This document shows positions 43,601 to 56,800 of a stretch of 64,000 bases of DNA, in pieces. Under the pieces are notes generated by a model. The model was not told where the DNA came from. It made no database searches and saw nothing but the letters and a program-made list of their open reading frames with translations. The DNA lies in contig CM060196.1 in the NCBI GenBank assembly GCA_030549335.1, positions 25,564,501 through 25,628,500 on the forward strand, given 5' to 3'. Within the stretch, counting starts at the first letter, position 1, and each line of letters opens with the position of its first letter. The position numbers and the translations under genes are program-made. The stretch comes from Pontederia crassipes (lineage: Eukaryota > Streptophyta > Magnoliopsida > Commelinales > Pontederiaceae).

Positions 43601-44672
43601 ATAGAAATCACGATAAGCTTTTTCTGTACTTTTATTTGTTTTATTTCAGATTTTGGTGCAATACTAAGAGCAAAATGTATATATTGGAGAAGACAAGTAA
43701 GCTCTCTTACGAAAACTTATTATCAAACTACCATGAAGCCTACCATACTTGACTTTTATGTGTGTTTTAGGCAATTTTCTTAAACAGCATCAACTTGAAG
43801 AAGGTGATGTCTTCATGATATATAAAAGGGGAGTCTCCTATGTAAGTATTAATTAATGTGTTTCATACTTGACTATGGTATCATGGAGTATTGGATAAAA
43901 CAATATTAATAATTTTTTATGTAAACTTATTGCTACAGTTGGAATGTTAATTTTATGATACAGATATAAGAATTATGAATTTTGATAGTTAGCTTTCTAT
44001 ATTTACTTTCATATACATACACACATATATATATAGTCGTATATGATCATCATGAGAACTAAAGCAATTACAATTACAATATAATGCGAAAAATTAGTTC
44101 AAATTAATATTTTTCATGCTCATAGTTAGTCATGCATTATTCTTATTTTATTTTATAGATAATATTATACATATAAGAATAATTACTTTGTAGCTCATCT
44201 TCATTTATATTATAGCAAAAAAATAGCACATACTTGTCTTTAGCTTAAGTTCTTTGTTTGATGTGATTCTTTTGTAGATGTGTCTGTATTAATTAATCTT
44301 CTTTCTAAATAGAAAAATATTTTATTCTCCAGTATGTTCAAGCAATAAAGCGATGCCAACCAAGTCAAGGCATATATGTGAATGTCGTAGGAAATGATGC
44401 TGATGCAAAATATGACAACAATGGTAAACAGAAGTTGTACTTAGATGAAGAAAAACAAGATCAAGGTTGTTCTCAAGTGTCCTATCAACAAGTGAGCTCT
44501 TCAGGCATAATTTTTGTTTTGACTAAAAACAACCAAGAGTTAACACATCTAATAAGTTTATGTTTTTATTAAGTTTGGAAATGGAGACATGCAAAATCAA
44601 CCAACTCAAGAAACATGCCTGAAATTTTTCGAACATGGAGCAACTTCAGTGAATGACGAGAATGGCAAGTAA
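40631..44672 (+). CDS. B3-domain transcription factor, ABI3/FUS3/LEC2 type
   Basis: Nine exons: 40631-40844, 40922-41038, 42297-42544, 42890-42979, 43119-43219, 43650-43696, 43771-43841, 44333-44491, 44574-44672; 1146 nt, 381 aa, with GT-AG borders and matching phases throughout. The B3 domain lies at about 197-304 and spans exons 4-8, with LTRSDVNNMGRIVIPK, HFPSLIEKNGI, TWEFNYKFWCNTKSKMYILE and LEEGDVFMIYK. The NMGRI[VI]PK and FW.N.KS[KR]MY[IV]LE patterns are those of the seed-maturation regulators ABI3, FUS3 and LEC2, closest by eye to LEC2. A basic stretch RRMEYMRQRRSQLRNRRM (about 176-193) just before B3 recalls the B2 region of that family. Exons 1-2 are Ser-rich with no known domain, and the C-terminus is short and acidic/Gln-rich. 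Which member it is cannot be decided by eye. Confidence 0.85.
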
Positions 44673-47600
44673 ATTTCTGATGCGGATGGTGAAAATTAAT
44701 GATCTTCTTGCTACCAGGTATTTTCATAGTAAGTTCATATGCGTCATTTGATTAAGAACTACAAGACATGCATATATCTTGTGAAACTTGATCAAATTTT
44801 CTAGGTAATACTGTGATTTTCTTTATTATATATTTGTTATGGAATAGCATCTTGTAAAATAAAAAAAATGTATTACTTTTCTATTCTCATTTATCTCATA
44901 TGCACGAACATCATGCACTTCAATAATATATATCAATTATGATAGATCTCTGAATGGTGGAAAATTTAATCTTAGATAACATTTAGGAAACTTAAAAAGT
45001 GCCACAAACTACTATTGGGTTGAATCACTTCATGCAAACATGAAAAGAATATTACAAGACTTATCAACTTCATTTGTTACAAAGTCTATTGTGTCAGAAG
45101 ATAAAATAAACTAATCTAAAGGAAGAATTGCTCAATCATTCTTAGTATTATATGGGAAACGTGGGACTTCAATAGTTCTCTTATAAACCTTCGACAATGA
45201 TTATGGAATAGGACACCTATTTATATATTAAATCCAAGACATAAGCATTCATTTTGGTTTACCAATTATCTTGGTCTATTGAACTAGACAGTATCCAATA
45301 GGATTAGTACAAATAGAGTAAAATTGAACATTAAATTTATTTAGGAGTGAAAGTGATTCATGTCATGTCATTTTTTACTAAAAAATCACATTTTTTGCAT
45401 CAATTTTTAAATTAAAAAAACAACCATGTAATCATTTAGAAAAAAAATCACCCTATCGTGGGTTGGTTTTTCATATGATTTTATTGGTACCCAACTTTAT
45501 AATATTTTAACAAACTTGAATAATAAGTTAAAAGTAATATAAGTACATTCATTCTTATAACTAAGTATCAAATATAACACCAAAAAATTGAAATAATAGT
45601 TTCATAATGTGATGGAAAAGAATTAAATCACAGAAATAATAAGAATATAATGACTTATGAATTAATAATATAAATAAAAAATAGCTACCATGGTTTCTTA
45701 TGGTGTTTTCTTGGAGTGGGTCATTAAGCGGGTCGATTTGGTTGTATTAAAAAATCATCCTAAAACATTATTCGAACTCCTAATTTGTCATTATTATTTG
45801 TTTGAGTTATTTAGGGTGGGACAGGTTTTTGAATTGATTGTACTTTTTATAACACTCCTAATATTCGTTACAAGCCCATTGTTTTATGATGATCTGAATT
45901 GTGGAATAAATACATCAGCACACTCATTATTTTTCAAAATATAAACTTTTCATTTATTATGATTGTCCAATAGAGAAAAGTAGTCAAAATGTGATCTAGA
46001 GTATCAGTCCAAAGTCATAATATATCATGCATATATTTCTGTCCAAACTACTTCACAACGTATACCGAAAAGACCTTAATCGGATTAGCCAATTAACTTT
46101 CAAGATTTGTTTGTCTCGCATTTGTCTGAATCTTTTAATGTTTGGTTCTGTGCAGTCATGCAGTTTAAAGCATGTTGAAGATGGAGTGGAAGTTGTCGCC
46201 AGTGCTCAATAAATTGCTCTAGTGGATAATTAGAAATTATGGTGGCTAGTATTATATATCATATGTCATATGGTGTCTTTTGTTTTCATGTCTAGCTTGT
46301 GAAGTTGTGGTATCTTTGTTATTGGTGCCATGTGTTGTTCCTGACTATGTTATAATGTGTTATGACTAAGTATTATGAACTATTTGTATTATGTGCATGT
46401 CATTTTTCTTGTTCATTTGGAAATCTTTGTTGTTTTAACATCTGCCTATATTTAAGATTTGAGAATTGCAGACAGTAATTTATATTCTACTTTATTATCT
46501 TGAACTCTAGTTATTGACGTGGACTTCATTTGTCATACCTAGTAGATAACTTTATTCTACTATTTCTTTTTTCTAAGGTTCATGGACCAAAAAAAAGTAG
46601 AAATAAAGGGGGCATATGTCTGTCAAATAAGTGCTATGCATGAACTTGCAGCATTCTTCCGGATTGAATTGCTTATTACAATTGGTTCTTCATTGACTTA
46701 TTAATTGAATTGCAAATTATGATAAAAAAAATAGTTTTTGATTGAATGACATATTTACAATAAGAATAGATCTTGATTGACACCTGGGACTTTGTAACAG
46801 TTGTTTGATCAAATTATATTGGAAGACCAAATTGTGGGGGGAAAACAAGAAAACAATAAGAACAAGAAAACAAAATCGAAGTGTGTAGTATGGAAAATCT
46901 TAATCAACTTTGAGGTTCTCAGTTTGGCAACTGGGGTGCTTAGAACTCGTTATGGGTTCTAGTTGATTGTGACAAACATGCATCATGGCGTAGGAGCAAA
47001 AAGTTCACAGTTCTTCTTTTGTGTGACCTTCACATATCGCAATTCTTTCTTTATTATTTTTATTAAGTTTAGTCTAACATTTATTTTAAATTATCCTGAT
47101 AATAATTTAACTATAGTAATTAGAACAATATCTTTTTATTGATTCAATCCTACAATTTTAATACTATTACTTATTACACTAATTTCTTAAAATATTATAT
47201 CGATCAAATATAATATTTATTTTATGTTGTTTATTATGTTGAAAGGGAATTATTATTACATCTACGTTTGATATATTTTAAAAAAAATCACTTTTTTTTT
47301 AATTTTGCCAATTTTTTTCATTGAGAATGACAAACTTACCGAACCTAAATAAATCCGTACTCATTGCATGTCACCGGTGCAGACAACTGACGAAAACTGT
47401 GACAGAAATATATATGTGATCATCTTATTATTCATATGTGCATAATACAAGCATTTTTGCCAAAAGTATTGGAAAGATTTCACGTCAAAGAAGTTGAAAA
47501 TTTTATGATTATAGAGAAGATTATATAATTGAGATAGATTTGACACAAATGTAAATGCTGGAGGCCGTAAATCTTATATTTGTGAATCACATTTCACTGT

Positions 47601-47832
47601 TGCCAAAAGGGCTGAAACGTGTAGGAACTGTCATTTTTTTCTGCAGGAGATCCTATCAGTAGTTGATGCAAAAAGAAAAGATACAGCTACCAGAGTATAG
47701 TTGGGAAAGCTGCTTTACTCACTCGTAAACTGCAAGCAACGTGGAACTGTAATTTTTCCATAACACAATCAAAGTACAAAAAGCCCAAGGTGTTGAATGA
47801 ACTTGCAAAATAGAAACACCGCTAGCAACTTT
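44673..47832. other. Intergenic region between the B3 and myosin genes
   Basis: AT-rich, with no supported gene. A short open stretch (46157-46212) follows a TGTGCAG acceptor-like sequence and ends in a stop; it could be an unassigned terminal exon of something on the plus strand, but nothing identifies it. Confidence 0.45.
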
Positions 47833-50800
47833 TCAAACGATCCTTGCACTGTTTAACCTTCCCCACCATTTCCTCTTTGCCTTGTCCGATCCTGAATCAT
47901 CAGTCCCGAGCTTGTTTATGATCAACTTGGTCTCTCTCAATCGCACGCTGAAGTCCTTCTTCCAGTGCTCAAAGCTTTGTTTGAGTTTCTTGAGCTCTTT
48001 GTCGGGATTCAGGTTGGCCTCTGCTTGGCCAGACTTGACCTCAATCAAGAACTTTGTGTCATCTGCAAAAACTTGAGTGCGCTGGTCAAATTCTTCGGCA
48101 AGGCGACTGATAACGCTCAGACCAGGATTCATTTCTCTGCCAACACGGGAGTCCAATCGCATACCATTCTCTTCTCGTCCTATGGACCCATTATTTGTGC
48201 TGTCCCAGCTCTGTTCTACAGATGCATCAGACTTTCGTTCTGAGTCATCGATGGCAAGGCTTCTCTTCGCAATTGAGAGACTAGATTGTAGTGATCTCAT
48301 CTGCTTCTGCCACACTTCTTCCATGGATCTCATTTTCTGCTCGTATTCGGACCAGCGGGTCTCATACTGATTAAGTCTCTGATGAAGTATATCATTCTCC
48401 TCTTCTTTGTCTCTCAATGCAGCCTCAGCTTTTAGTATTCTTCTCTGAAGTTCTGCTAGTACGGATGCCTTGACAAGAACTTGATCCGATTCTCCATTCT
48501 GAAAAATATTTGCATCGAGATAAATATGATTTTTCAGCTAAAATTCTCTTTTGTCCCTCTCAGGATATAATAGTATGGATTTAGAGTTCTGGATAATTCA
48601 GAATGGGCCAAGTAGCCGAGTTCTTTTTTTTTTGAAGGATCAATGTGCTTTTAGTCAAAATAGATTCAATGAATTCTTTGAGTTGAATATGATTTGTCCA
48701 TGAGGATGTTGAGATGAATTTGTGGTCATACAAGATTATATAAGATTAGGAATGACCATATACGTGAACGAGTCGGAGTGGCTCCTAGTGAGAAAATGGT
48801 AGAGAATCGTTTGAGATGGTTTGATCATGTTCAGAGAAGACTATTAGATGCGCTAGTAAGAAGAGTAGATCAAATAATCTGGAGTCCGATTAAAAGAGGG
48901 AGAGGGAGGCCAAGGTGGACACTTGGCGAACTAATAGAGCAAGATCTATTGGTGAATAATATACCGAAAGATTTGATTACTAATAAAGCGGAATGGCGTC
49001 GTATGATCCATGTAGCCGACCCCACCTAGTGGGATAAGGCTTTGTTGTTGTTGTTGAATATGATTTGTCCATGATGTTATAGTTACACTTGGCACTAGGA
49101 TGTATCGACTACTCGAGTGTGTTAATAATTCAACGAAGGGAAATGTACAATAGAAGGTTAAAATTCAACACGTCACCTTGGTGCTTCCTATATTCCTAGT
49201 TGCATCAAGCAAAGTAAGATCTCCAGAACACCTTCTAACAAGCCATCCCCGAATAACTGTACACCAGATGGATGATAAGTGACGTGCACATGAAAGATAT
49301 ACATGTATAATTAAATATAAAGTGAACACCTTACCAGATTGTACAACTATTGAAGCATCACGAATATTTACAAAGTTCCTTCTAGCAATTTGACATCTTA
49401 TGTTTGCCTGCAAACAGATCGTGGCTCTATGCCTTTGCAGGAAACCAGCATACAGTTGTCTAATTTTATAACCACGAATAACTGCAATATGAAATGAATA
49501 CTTTAGCTTTGTTTTTCTTCACCAATCTCACAATATTGACGAAACAAAAGGATGTTTCTTACGATGATAGAGGACTTACATGATTGCAATGTAACTATTC
49601 CTTTTACACGGTTTTTCACATATTGACGAGCCTGATGACCTCTAAAACAACTCTGCACCCTTAAAATGCCATGAAGGGTACGGTTTCTTGTATCTTCAAG
49701 TGCACCAATCTATGGAGTATAATAATTAATATTAGATGACAATATGAAAAAGAAAAATTGATGGATGAGATCAAGATCAAGCCCTTAACCCACTTGTCCG
49801 GTTCGGAAGAACAATTTTGTGTACCCAACTTGGTACATCTCGGGAAGGATATTAAATTGATGAAGGATTGCCACTGAGACACTAAGTGGATCTTGAGATG
49901 CAACATCATCAAGAAGAAGGAAACCATACCTAATATAATGTTGCAAGAAAAAAGGACCAGTTTGTTAAACCATAAGATTTGCACTGCATATCAATCAATG
50001 CTAGAGAAACACAGTTATAACTTTACCTCCTGGCAAACTTTTGGTGAGACATTCTAGTAGGATATCCAGATCTTGATATACGAACCACTTCTAGAACACC
50101 ACAACATCTAAGTTGTTGCAAGACAAGACCTTGTTCATAAATCTCAGGAAGCTGAGAGTTGTTTGGCTTAATGCACCGGATGAAATGAGGTGTTGTACTC
50201 CCAAGCCTTTGCATCAATTGGAATAGTTGTCCCTGAACAATGAATAGATATAAAATGATGGTTCAAAAATCTACTATGAGAAAGTTATTGATTTAGTGTG
50301 CATATGAAGAGGTGGTTGGTATGAGGCTGACTCCACACATGGGCCGGACCAATTTATCAGAAGGTTATTTACCCTTGTAACTACATGTAATTGAAATTTC
50401 CAATTAGGATCTGTAGTATTTGTGTGTCATTTGTTGTCATTTGTTGAGACCAACATGCGCAAAAAAGGGAAAAAAGAATCTCTTCATCAAACTGAAATTA
50501 GTGACAACAAATAACATATACATCTAATTCTAGGGTTTTTAGGTCATCTTTTCTTGTTATGCATCTATTCTCCCACAATGAGATAAGTCCTAGACACAGC
50601 AAGATAAAGCCAACAAACAGTTTCATAGTCATCTTGAGAAGCATCGAATTTTCTCTAGCAATGAACTTAAAGACTTAAAAGTCATTTTTTTGTCCACGTG
50701 GTTTGGAACTGCTAATTGCCCTTTGTTGGTTGAACTTAAAGTAATAAAAAACAGATCAAATGACTTTGTTAGGAATGAAATGTCAGCTTGACGGTATAAT

Positions 50801-53800
50801 GAAGAATTAATCTTTTCCAAATTATTTCCACATTCAAGTTGGGAAAACAGAAAACTCTACTTAAACCAAGCATATAGCATTATAAGAAGAACATAGTAAC
50901 AATGACTCATTCAGCGACCTCTGTGTTCTGTGAATTACTCTTTGAACCACAAGTTCAGATCATGCACCCTCACAAAAGTCCCAATTCAGAAAGAACTTTA
51001 ACCAACCATAGATGAAAAGAAGAAAAAAGGAGAAAAAAACACAAGCACCCATAATGCTACAACACCCTTTCCTAGATAACAAATATTCGCCAACATGAGT
51101 AATCACTTCTAATTAAAGTTGCTTATGAAGATGATTTCGGGTGCGCACAGTTAACCATTTCACCATCCCCATTGGTTCACCAACTGAATTTTATCTGATT
51201 AATCAAATCAAATTATTCAATTCAATTTCAATCCAGTTAATGGATAACTGAATTGATTATGAATAATTAACCAAAATTTTAGTTAAAAACCTACAACAAC
51301 AACAACAACAAAGCCTTATCCCACTAGGTGGGGTCGGCTACATGGATCGATCCATGTTCATGAGATTCGACAGGATTTTACGCTGGCTGTCGGGGCCTAA
51401 CACAACCCTCCTCCTTTATCCGGACTTGGAACCGGCTATAAAACATAGGCGGAGTTTTTGGTTAAAAACCTAATTAACTGATAATTAATTTTTCATATTA
51501 ATATATTATTTTTTGTGAAAACTTATTACATGTATATGAATTTATAATTTTTGTTGTTTAATTCGATTTGTATCCTAAATATTTAATGATTTACCATGTT
51601 TAAATTTAATATTTACCTTTTTTTAGAAGAATTTACCTTTTATTTTGAATACATATTTAATTTTTAGCTTCATAGATTTTCAAATTTTGTGAATTTAATA
51701 AAAAATTTATAACATGTTTTTTGTTTAAAGTGGTGAATGCACCTAACCAAATCAACATTTTTTGTTAACCAAAATCGTTAATCGATTTATTTGGTCCGGA
51801 TAATGGTAAAAAAAAATTGGTCGATTAAGTCAATTAACTGAATTATCGGTCAGTCGAATTGACCATTGCTCACCCTTACAATGATAGCCATTTTGTGAAG
51901 AAAGACTTCATCTAAAGATGGCATATCACACTTTCAGGAAAAAAAATTACAGAGCATGTAAAACTCAAGGATATGATGATGAACAAAAATAGTTTTACGA
52001 ACCTTTAGTCCTAGTTATTTTGATCTTTAGTTAGGCCTGACTTCTATCATTTAGTTTATCTAGTTTAGTTTTTTTTAAACGGTTTATCTAGTTTAGTTAT
52101 CAGCAATTTAGGGGTTTTCATTGTATTAGTTTCCCATTTATTTGGTTTTCCCTGTTATTTAAAGTTCCCTTGGTATTTGGAACACGAGATTTAGAATCTT
52201 ATAAGTACTCAAGATTTCTTTGGAACACAGTTTTGATGAATGAAAATTATTCGTTAGTTACAAAAATAAATTTTAAGTGGATAACTTAACAAGGTTTTAG
52301 GGGTAGATTATTTTGATAGATATGCATTAGATATCTTATATACTGCAGATAGTTTTCCAATACGTTATAGATTTTCTTCACTAAGAGCCTACAAAAATCA
52401 TCATTGCTCAACAAATTGTTATTATAGACAACTGCAATAGAAAAAGATAATCATTCTTTTAGGAAAAAGGATAATCAAATTAAAATGAAAAAAAAAAACA
52501 AGCAAACAGGTATAGAACTGATAATCTAAGAGCCATTATAAAAAAAAAAGAAACAAAATCAAACTGTTACAAGCATTCTATCAACTTTTGAAAAGTATAA
52601 CCAAGGACGTCTCTTAACTGTAAGTTATAAAGTGCCTACACAAACAGAACTTTACCTTAAACTTTGTAGCAACACTTAGCTTTTGTGAATCAGCGCCACT
52701 GGATCTATACGGATTAGCTACTGAACTATCAGCAGTTTGAGAAAGCATTTTGGATGCAAAATTTTGAGGAAGAGGACATGTACAAGAAGCAAGAAGCTGA
52801 ATAGAATCCATGTGCAGGAGATCCCTGTTCTTTTCCAAAAATCCGGTTGTGTCATACACCACCTGATTTCACAGTCGAATAATTAGAAGTATTGGATAAG
52901 ATACCAAGGTCAGAAATTGAGAGTTAATTAAGACACTGTACCAACCTCCCCTGCATAGTGTTGTACAGTGAATCCCTTTCCCCTTTCACCTCTGAAGCAA
53001 GGATTGGAATTAAGGTGTTGCTTAAGTTTATTTGCAAATGTAAGATCTGTGCCATTAGGGAAAGTGGATTCCTCATCCAAAAGAGATAATAAACCTAATG
53101 GTTTCTGCACCACGAGAATATATCATCAAAACTATGTCTCGTGCAACACCAATTATTAAATACTCTGGCTAGAAGCAAAGCCAAATGTTTTAAACATGAC
53201 TGCATACATAAAGAATTATGACATAAAGTTATTACACAAAATGATGAGAAACCAAAATAAAATTTATATAGCATAAAATCAAAGCAAAAAAAAAACTCCA
53301 AATAAAGGTTAACCTGCAAAATTGTATTGTTATTAAGAGTGGATTTACAACGTCCACATAACCTCAAAATCTGAGAATCAAAGTTAAAAACAATCAAACA
53401 ACTGAAATCATCAAAAGTTTGCTTTAAATGTTTTGCTTATTACCAAAGCAGAATCAAGTAAAAGTGTTGCGCTACAAGTTTTGACATTTCAATGACAAAA
53501 GAAAATTAAAAAAGGTCAATTCTTCCAATCATGTGAAACATGCTGCAGTGTTCAGTGGCCTCTATTCTTAATTGAGTTTTTAAGTTGACAGACCAAAGAA
53601 ACTGTCTATTTTGTCAAAGACACAATCTTGACATTCGCACTAGGCACGAATTGGAGCATTTTTAAAACGTGAAGATCAGATAGACAAAAAGATTTTCATG
53701 CAATTTGAATGATAATGTTCACAAATCACAATTTCCAAAGGTGATGCTACACCCACATTTTTTCTAAAGGACAGGAAAACTGAAGCAGTACACCAGTGCT

Positions 53801-56800
53801 GCAAACAATCTCATGAGCCCGCAATAGTGGTAGTGGTAGAGAAAACTAAAAGTTAGTATACATTAACAGTATTAGTTAAGAGATGCATTCAGTTTAGAAT
53901 AAGCCAAATTCAATAAAGTAATGGAAGAATACTAACTTTCTCAAAAAGATTTAAGCAGTCCTGGTTATCCTCAAATTCAACCTTTGCCCAATCTATGCCA
54001 TCTTGAATGTATTCCTGAAAAATATACCAGGCAGAAAAACTAGTAAATAAATAAATAATAAAATTGGGAAGGGTACAGGCTAATATGAAACAGAAACAAA
54101 ACTTATTTGCAGTACATTATGGTTATTACCCATTATAAGAATTTCGAATATGCTAAATTTATTTTCCAGGGTATATAGAATAAAAAATCTCAACTCTGCA
54201 TGATGGGCTTTCCGACGTCCATACATTATTGATGAATCAAACTCTCCCACTAGGTTTAGCAATTTCACTTAACCTTCAGATATTCACAAAATATTGTTGC
54301 AGGAATTGAGAGTAACAAAGCCAATAAAGAATGTATGTGCATTGAGACCAGTTAGAACAGAAGTAATCTCTTACTGATAGTTCTATCCCAAAATTAACTT
54401 CGAGAATAAAAGGGAATATCAAAAAGCACTTTTCTTTATATCATTCAACTTACTACTACTGCCACCACCACCAGTAAATAATAGCAGGATGAGTTTAAAT
54501 TTGCACCTCTTGCTCAAGCTTGAATAAATGTCGATTAAAATGTTGCTGGAGTCTTTCATTAGCATAATTGATGCAGAATTGCTCGAAGCTATTCCTCTGC
54601 AGGGAAGATGGAAATTCAGATCAGTTAACTAAAAACATATAATCAATAGTCAAAAAGGAGATAATAGGAAGTCATTACATTGAAGGATTCAAATCCATAA
54701 ATGTCAAGAATACTAATGGATCTGCCAGTGTGACGCTTGCCTGCACCAAGTGATTTATTGATCTGTTCAACCAGCCATTCAAACAGGCTAGCATATAGAG
54801 ATTTTGCCAAAGCATCCCTTGTGTCAATTGCCTACCAAAATAGAAGACAGAAATAAGATTATTAATCATGGCATGAACTGAAGTTTAAAGTTCTGGACAG
54901 TGAACCTGTGAAAGTGTAAGCTTCTGGACAATGTTGTCTTTTCCAACTTTCATCTTACGAGTTGACAATGCTATTTTGAGTTCAGATATACTGCATCCGA
55001 TAAGCTTAGCAACGGTGCGAGCACCTAGAAATATACATGGAATATTCTGTTATAAGAAATTAAACATAAACTTACAGAGCTTAATGATACCACTTAACTA
55101 TGTAGAAGGGAAAAAAGAATAGATAAAGACAAATTATCATCTAGGTAACAGTATTTCAAGCTGCAACAATTGTTTTTAACAATTACCAGAAGAAGCATAA
55201 ATTTTGAAAGGAATGTAAAACAAAGAAAATTCTCCTTGACTAATGGTTTTTTTGTGAGCAACAACAACAAAAGAAATTGAATTAAAAGAGTTTGTTCACT
55301 GAAATTGCAACCATTACCTTCATCTGCGACAACTTCAACATGATTTTCATTATCAATCACTGTAAAAGAGATGTTACCAAACCATAAAACTGCAGCAAGC
55401 ATAGCAAATACGTTCTCTTGATCCTCTTTGCTGATATGAACAACATTCATAGCTTCCTGCAAGGAGTTGTCCATAAGTATGCAACATTAACATGTCAATA
55501 AGCAATCCTTGATGAATCTTGTAGATTGTTAGAATGAGTACCACAACAGAACGAAACCTTTCCGCATCATCAACTCCAGATATGGTGTAGCAATTGCTCT
55601 GCTTCAAATATTTATATTCATCCACATTTCTCAAATTAAGTTTTTCTGCATTTACAGGAAATCAATTGAGCAGAATAGCATTTAAAAGCTAAAAGTCTAT
55701 CCTAACTTGCTATGCTTTATATATTCACTTTTGAAATTAACCTGCACGTCTGCACAACACATCAAGGCACTAAAAAATTGAACATATTCAGATAGGCTTC
55801 ATGCACGAGACCCTTAAATGAGAGCGAGACATAGACATCATAAGATTGAAGATAACTACATAGGTTTCAAGATAACCTAAAACAAGATTTTATACCTCTA
55901 AGAGAAAGTGGAGCACCACTACAAAGCTGATAAAAAATATGATATGATCTCTCCCCAACAGCACATTGGACGACTCTTGACTGCACGAAAAGCAAAATGT
56001 TCAAATTAGTAAATCACCGGAGGAGAAATGAAAGATGAGATCACAAAGAAATTGCTACCTTTTCAAGTAAAACTGTCCACGAATACCAAGTCAAGCAAAG
56101 AGAAAAAGTATTAGTGTGCAGCTACTAAGGACAAATCGCAATAACAAAGAAATAGACAAGGAAATATCATTGCACTAATAGGCTTACATGTTTGGATTGA
56201 GGCACCAGATATCTTTCCGGTCACACTAAAATGGATGTCAATCAACTTCCCCTGTAATTATAAAAAGGAACTTCAAGAGGATATTTACAATAATCACGGA
56301 AATTTCAAATTAACTATAAAAATTATAAATTCAAATGCATATATTATTAACCAGCTATTACTGTAGACTTACAAATCGACTAGAGTTATCATTTCTCAGA
56401 GTTCTTGCATTTCCAAAAGCTTCAAGTATTGGATTCGTCTGTAAAATTTCATATTCAATGCCACTACCCCCTCCAAGGGCTGCCAAGTATTGCATTGCAA
56501 TTTTTGCAGTTTCAGTTTTTCCTGCCCCACTCTCACCACTACAAAGCAAAGAAAGAGTTAGTAATCATGAATTTCCTATAATACAAGTTCAACCAAAAGT
56601 ACAATTTGCAATCAGAGGAACAAAAACATAAATCTTCATTCAGGATACTCTCAATCCAACCAATTAAATGGAATAAGTGAACAAAAGTTTATAAGAAATT
56701 CTGCGTAAGTTCCTACAAATAAATAGCTGCCATAATAACAATTTGACATTCGCCATGAAGTTTATCAATTGTCACTACCTATTATTGACACCAACATCCA

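Noticed and set aside
48778-49029. Host gene encoding [14 protein letters not shown]...
   Set aside because: It is the C-terminal end of a plant RTE LINE with a GTT tail and target duplication.
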